64,000 nt of DNA from Azadirachta indica. Lineage: Eukaryota > Streptophyta > Magnoliopsida > Sapindales > Meliaceae. The notes under the pieces were generated by a model that saw only the letters and a list, made by a program, of their open reading frames with translations, was not told the DNA's origin and did not search any database. The translations under genes and the position numbers were made by a program. The stretch spans positions 3,344,481 through 3,408,480 of the forward strand of contig CM040448.1 of the NCBI GenBank assembly GCA_022749755.1. The letters run 5' to 3'. Every line of letters begins with the position of its first letter. The first letter of the stretch is position 1. This document shows, piece after piece, positions 58,168 through 64,000 of this stretch.

Positions 58168-59356
58168 GTTCCTTGTTACAATTAATGTCCATAGATTACA
58201 ATTGGAGAAATAAGTTGCTACCTTCTGTAAGTTTACCTGTGTGAACAAAAAGTTGCACCATTTCAATTGTATTACCTATGGTACGTATATTAATCTCTGA
58301 GTTGAAAAGAGTAATAATCAAATGCTAAAATTGCTGACGTGTCTACTTTATATGGCGAGTATAGATGTATTTTTATACCGGTGAGAGTAGGGTACAAGTT
58401 CGAATTTTAAAAAAAGTGTTAAAATGGAAACTACGCTCCTGGGTACAAGCTGTATGTGGCGACAGCAGAAGGTAGCTGACAGACGTAGACTGTCCATGAT
58501 TTTACTTGTGTCATTATTTGCCTTCCCTCTTTGCAATTGCTTCATTGGCATAATTTTTTTTAATATTACATAATTATATATCTAATTTACGAAATGTTAT
58601 CGTGTAAACTTAAACCTCTTCTCTCCTTAAAATAAAATAAAATAAAATAAACTTATTACAAAATTATTAGTAAGTGACTTTAGATATAGCTTCAATTGTA
58701 ATTTGATTTTCCTTTTTAAAGTGATTTTTTTCTAATATTTCACACTCTATTTTGCCAATTTTGTGATATAATAATGAAGCATATCAGACTTATATTTCAT
58801 TTTAGCGCTAATATGATAAAATAATGATTTTTGATGGATTGTCTAATAATAAATAAAAAATTGAATGATATATAATAAAATAAGAATTATAATTTATAAG
58901 TGTTAATTAATTTCCGTAATAGCTGTAGATTACTTCCGAAGTTAAAAAAAGATATTTGGAAGTAAATAAACTGCTAGAAAGGAAAGGCACCCTTTGAGGA
59001 CTTATTTGTTAATATTAAAAATATGTTATTGTTTGTTGAAAATAACTAAATTTTAGGGAATATTGTTGAAATAAATTATTATTCATTGTTTTGCTAAAAT
59101 TGAAGGACTTATCTTAGTTGTTACCGCATTAAAAAGCATGTTATTTTTAATTAATAGAGGTATATCACTTTAATCTATAATTAAATTAAGTTAAAAAAAT
59201 AATTGAAAGACTACAGGGGACAGTTTGACTAGTTCCAGTGCGCGTGGGTTCTTCGTTTGTCTCCTCCTTCGCTTATCCTACGCACCCTCTCTCTCTCTCT
59301 CTCACACTCAGTCTACAGTCACGCTGTCACGCAGCCCACAGTACACAATCAATCAC

Positions 59357-59394
<38 letters not shown>

Positions 59395-60009
59395 CTAAGT
59401 CTAGCTCCTTTCATTGCAGAGCAGAACACTCCTTCACATTTCTCTTTTCAGTTTTCAGCTGCCAAATTCAGTCAGTTTCTCGAGCTTCCTCCATGTTCTT
59501 ACTCCTTTCATCACTCCGGTATCATTTCATTCCACACTCACGTTTCTTTTCATGATCTTGATTTGATCATCATTTCCCACGACCAAAGGGAAGGGGAGAG
59601 AATCATTTGCTCTTTGCGTGAAGACATGTAGATACATTGCACTTTGCATACTGCATTCTACTGTATCTCTTATTGTGTGCTGTCGCTTTTATCCCCCGTG
59701 TAGTGTCTTTTTCTTTGCAGAGATACAGTAGGAGAGAGGCATACCATTACCAACTCCGCCATCGGCTTGAGGAAATTTTTGTTTACTCGTTTCAATTATT
59801 GTACGACATTTACGCTTGTGGATTCCTGTTTCCTGCTGCATTATGTCTCTTGAGCATTAGCATTGTTTGTTATTGGCAAAATAGTCCTCTTGTTATGAAT
59901 TTTAATAGGAATTTTTGGGGTTTTGCAATGTGGTGGGATTGGTTTATGATGAGAGCTTGTTGAGGTCTTCTGGGTTAGGGCTTTCTGTTGTGGTTTCTTT
60001 GTTGGAGAA
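58168..60009. other. Intergenic region and leader of the TRM-family gene
   Basis: 58168-59230 is AT-rich with no recognised gene; a TAAAA-type pentanucleotide run lies near 58627-58651. From about 59230 the DNA is CT-rich and probably transcribed as the 5' leader of the downstream gene. Short open frames in it (from about 59238) are low-complexity Ser/Leu runs read from CT repeats and are not called as genes. Confidence 0.5.
59287..59392 (+). repeat. Two (CT)n microsatellites in a CT-rich leader
   Basis: CT runs at about 59287-59303 and 59357-59392, separated by CACTCAGTCTACAGTCACGC and similar unique DNA. CT/GA runs are frequent just downstream of transcription starts in plants, and this position, about 650 bp before the ATG, fits a leader element. 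Confidence 0.9.
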
Positions 60010-63000
60010 ATGGATGAAACGGCGGGGAAAATGGCGTCATCTTTGGCGATAACAGAGAAGCGGCTTCATAGGCCCGGTGGTTGTGTCGGAATTTTCTTTC
60101 AGCTCTTTGATTGGAACCGTAGATTTGCTAAGAAGAAGCTCTTCTCCAGAAAATCACTTCCTCCAGGTTAGTGTATTTATGAATGTAGTTAGTTATGTTC
60201 TTAAAGTTCCTATTTTGTGAAGAAAGTTTGAATTTTGTTATTGCATTGTCTTTAGCTCGAGCGAAACAAGTTTCAAAGAAGTTTGGAGGGGACGAGAAGA
60301 TGCCAAAAACCAAGCTTCACTTGGTATTTCTCTTGGTTTACTAAGTTCAAGCTCCAGTATTTCTGATGTATTTTTTGTCCTGTTTTTTTCAATAATCTTG
60401 ATTGTTTTTCCGAAATGTGTGAAAGTAATGTCTTATTTGATATTTATTGTGTATGGTAGATTGCTGATGAAAACAGCGGGGGCTTCCCTGGTGGGAAGAA
60501 AAATGCAAGCCGCAATAGTGTTGATTCAGACCTGAAGCATGAGATGCGAGCTCCGGGTTTGGTTGCTAGGCTTATGGGTCTTGAATCCATGCCAGCTATG
60601 CATAAAGACAAGCCCAAGAAACCTTCATTTGCTGGTTCTTGTGATGTTAGAGAAGAGAAATTTCTGAATGAGCGTGGTGGATCTAGTAGGGAAGATTTGA
60701 AATTGGAGAAAGGTTGTGGAAAAGTTGAACCTAGGCCCCAAAAGATACAGAAGACCGGACAATTTGAAAGACGGGCTGTGACACGGTTTGGAGCCGAGGC
60801 GTTGCAAATTAAGGGTGTTTTGTCACGGTCAAGAAAGCACAATCACCCCAAATTTGCTTCTCCATTAAAGAGTCCTAGGGTCTCCTCTGCCAGGAATGTT
60901 TCAAGGACCTCTAGGTTGATTGATGCTGCTACTAAAATTTTGGAGCCGGGCCTGCAAGCTACAAGTAGAGCAAAATCTGCTCTTACTTATTCAAGCTCAA
61001 CTCTTTATTCTGCCAGGGATGAGGTTTTGATGGAGTCAAGAATGGAGGTTATATCACCAGATTTGTCAAAACAATCTAATCATAATGTGAGCATCTGTGA
61101 GTCTCTCATTGGACAGACTTCCTGTAGAAATTGTGGTAACATGCTTGATGTTGTGGACTCCAGACCAAATGTTGAAGAACAGCCGTTTGTTTATTCGTCT
61201 TCTGATTCAAATTTTGTAAATATCTCCTCTCCGGGATCTGGGAAGAGTAAACAGAAGTCACCTGGTTCCTCTTTAGACAAAGAAAAAGAGCAAGGAGGAC
61301 AACCTATGTGTCCTTATGCTCTAGAAAATGACACAAGCAATACACGATCAGGGAGTGTACCCAGTCCAGATAGGAAGCCTTCGTTGCAAGAAGGTCAAGC
61401 TCAGTGGAATGTGACGAGCCAGCAGTGCAAGCCTCAAAATGAGGAATCATCTTCTTTTACTTTTAAACAAAGAACTCAAACTCAAAATCAGATGTCCTTG
61501 TGCAGAGATAGGATGCCATCAAGGGCCAAACTGAGTAATCTTCCAAGTAGAAGAGTTTCATCAGCTGCAAATATGGCTAGTGGAGCCAAAGATTTTGTTG
61601 CTCTGAACCGAAATTTAAGCGGTCGAACCCGGCCTAGGGTTCCTTCCAAAGTAGACAATTCTAGCTTTGATGCAGAGAGAAAATCCTGTAACCAGCGAGA
61701 TAGCTATTTGCCACAGTTAAGGACCCCAGTACGGAAGAGGAGGACGATTAGCGCCAGTGGACAAGTTGAAACCGTAGGCTTTATCAATTCAACAATAGGA
61801 AGACAGAGAAATTTAAGGGGTGATATGGTTAGTGGCAAAGCAAAGGTTATTAATGCTTGTTCATTGGATCAGACATCTATCAAAACCAAAGCAGCCTGTG
61901 AGAGAGAAGGTATTAGAGCTAATTGCAACAAGGACGTGGTTTCTTTCACATTTAATTCTCCATTGAGACACAAGACTGCGAATGCTACCAACTCAAAGGA
62001 GAAAATCAAGGATCATAATAACTTTATGAGTAAGAGTACTTGCCAGAGAAAGTTAGTGAATGAAAATGATGGAGTTTCATATCTGCAAAAGAAATTGCCA
62101 TTGACAGGAGATGCATTAGGTGCCCTACTAGAAGAAAAATTGAAGGAATTGACTTCACAGGAAGAGGATGAATCAGCTACAGCCGGTACCGCACCTAAGA
62201 GATCCACTGCCATGATTCTCCAAGAGCTAATATCTGCTTTGACTGCAGAGCAACCTATTTCTCTGGGTGGTCATGCGATTGATCCCAAAGTGCCTTTCCA
62301 GGTTGGTTGTCTGTTTAAATCGGCATACTGCTTTAATATTTCTTTGTATTTTTTCAACTTTCGATGAGGTTTATTTTATCATTGTTTGTTTGTCTATTCA
62401 ACGTTAGGTTGTCCTAACTTGTATTGTAATTGTTTATGGCTATGAAGCCTTTGGTAGTTGGTCTGAACGAGTGTCAATGCATGTAAGAAAACTAATGAGA
62501 ATGCTTCTATTTATCAACGCGTTGCCCCATTAATTATTTGTAATAAGAGAACAAAATCTGGTTGAATTGATTATCTTTGTAATTATTTGGGTAAAAATAT
62601 ATATAATGCTTGAATGTCTTTGAAACTCTGCATATAATGACTATTTTCTCATTCAATATGCTTTCTCTAATGCCTTGTCACTTACTGTGTTTGTTTCTTA
62701 ACAAATTTGGAAAATCATGGGTTAGATGTTGGATGATTGAAAGTTTTGGCATCATATTGGCCTTATGAACCTAGTTGTATTGATATATGTTGTTATTGAT
62801 AAGAAATAGGTTATTCTATTCCATTTGAAAATTGGCAACAATTCCTAGAATAATTATGTTGAATCAAATTCAATCAAATATCATTGTACTTTTTGCACTC
62901 GTGAATAACATGTCAGAATCATCCGGGAAAAATAGATGTGTAAAATAATGGAAGAAATATATGGAACTGTGGTTACTTGAAAAGTTTATGGTAGCACAAA

Positions 63001-64000
63001 AAGGTCTTCAACACTCACATGAATAATGTATCAGTATATCCAAGTAAAAAAAAAATCTGAAGGCTCAAGATAACACAAATGGATGCCATAAGGAGGGAAA
63101 TTAAACTCTTTGGGTAGTTTATACAGTTATAGATAATTACTGATTGCAAAATTGGGCAAAGATTATATTATATGGAAAAACTTGAGGACTATAGAAAGGC
63201 TTAATTGTTGGTGGTGAGAATAGACTAGACTTTCCTAGCAAAAAATTATAGACTTAACATCAGAATCTAACTCTTGTATGTTTTCTCCAGTTGATCCTTA
63301 CAATTTCTTGAAATTTTGTCTGTGACTGAGTTTTGCCACTGAAAAAATTTGTCCTGACAATTATGGTTTCTGTTTTTGCTTTCCTCAGAACCAAGCAAAG
63401 ACAAAAGGTACATCAGTTGGGTTTGCATATGAAGGTGATCATCTTAGCCCTGGTTCTGTCCTTGAAGCTTCATTCTCAAATGATAGCTGTGTCTCCAGTA
63501 GCCTAGATGATAGCTCAGGTAAGGAACTGAATTCGTTAGCAAGGAAATGTCTCTCTCTGTGGTTTATTTCTTTTCATTGTAATCACTTTTCTCTTTCCTT
63601 CCAAAATAATATTTGAAAAATCATTTTTGCCTGATAAAAATTTTGCTCGTGATTCCAGGATGTATGCTGCAACTTGATTTGATTGATAACTCCCAAGATC
63701 AGTTGCAACCAGCAGATCGAGATGCAGACCTTCTAGATTCTGCAACCTCGTTGAGCAAAGGAACTGCTGGTAATAAAATGGTGATTGATCTTATCAACCA
63801 AATTTCCAGATTGCTCCATAGTATTGATTATGTTGATCTTGGATTAACTGAAAGCAAGCTAAGTCATGCCAAGGATGTTATCTTGAATGCTGAACTGTTG
63901 TTTGGAAACACTAGTCTACATAAATCTGGTGGAATGACGGACTTTCTTGTAGCTCCCTTTCTACTTGATGAACTTGAAGCTCTTGCTAGTGCTATGCAGC
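60010..64000 (+). CDS. TRM / LONGIFOLIA-type protein (DUF3741/DUF4378 family), 5' part
   Basis: Exons seen are 60010-60166, 60256-60323, 60460-62301, 63389-63518 and 63659 to the window edge, at least 846 residues. ATG 60010 gives MDETAGKMASSLAITEKRL. Family marks are the N-terminal RPGGCVGIFFQLFDWNRRF block, the VARLMGLESMP motif at about residues 110-120 (the DUF3741-type LMGL motif), a long basic Ser-rich central region in exon 3, and the start of the conserved C-terminal region (FLVAPFLLDELEALA) at the window end. TRM proteins bind microtubules and recruit TON1/TON2-type regulators that set division-plane and cell-shape patterns. The DUF4378 end lies beyond the window, so the gene is partial here. 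No break is seen in the visible part. Confidence 0.85.

Noticed and set aside
59238..59631. Ser/Leu-rich open frames over the CT repeats
   Set aside because: They are translations of a CT microsatellite in a probable leader and have no conserved domain.

Overview
This is a 64-kb piece of nuclear DNA from a flowering plant, most likely a core eudicot. The evidence is AT-rich intergenic DNA, GT-AG introns in every multi-exon gene, and plant-specific families (cysteine-rich receptor kinases, a TRM/LONGIFOLIA-type protein, a membrane-associated-kinase-regulator-like protein, plant LTR retrotransposons). A woody eudicot such as Citrus would fit, but the sequence alone does not prove a genus. No tRNA, rRNA or CRISPR array was recognised.

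Layout. 1-8 kb: an alpha/beta hydrolase gene (+) carrying a solo copia-type LTR in an intron, then AT-rich DNA with three copies of a diverged repeat. 8-10.3 kb: ribosomal protein eS7 (+), with a 5'-UTR intron and a telo-box. 11.1-15.2 kb: type I mannose-6-phosphate isomerase (-). 15.2-20.7 kb: gene-poor DNA with a roughly 160-bp tandem repeat. 20.7-25.4 kb: Elongator subunit ELP5 (+). 27.1-30 kb: an intron-rich gene derived from a plant transposase and fused to a Ulp1-type cysteine protease, with an in-frame stop just before the catalytic cysteine. 31.4-35.1 kb: a small M50B-like membrane metalloprotease (-). 38.5-43.8 kb: two tandem CRK receptor kinases (+), the second with a broken 5' end. 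44.2-48.8 kb: a composite retroelement insertion. 51.1-51.8 kb: a MAKR-like gene (+). 55.5-58.2 kb: an ankyrin-repeat pseudokinase of the integrin-linked-kinase-like family (+). 60.0 kb to the window end: the 5' part of a TRM-family microtubule-associated gene (+).

The genes are ordinary independent plant transcription units; no operon-like or pathway cluster is visible apart from the tandem CRK pair. The most unusual structure is the composite at 44233-48821. It has a complete non-coding TRIM retrotransposon on the minus strand, then a Ty3/gypsy fragment in the order pol-LTR-gag (as if a tandem element had lost both outer parts), then a partial TRIM with two LTRs on the plus strand. The ends are therefore inverted copies of one LTR end, and the whole is flanked by the 4-bp direct repeat ATAA.

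Exon borders were placed by eye from GT/AG sites, reading-frame continuity and family conservation. UTR limits are mostly not determined.
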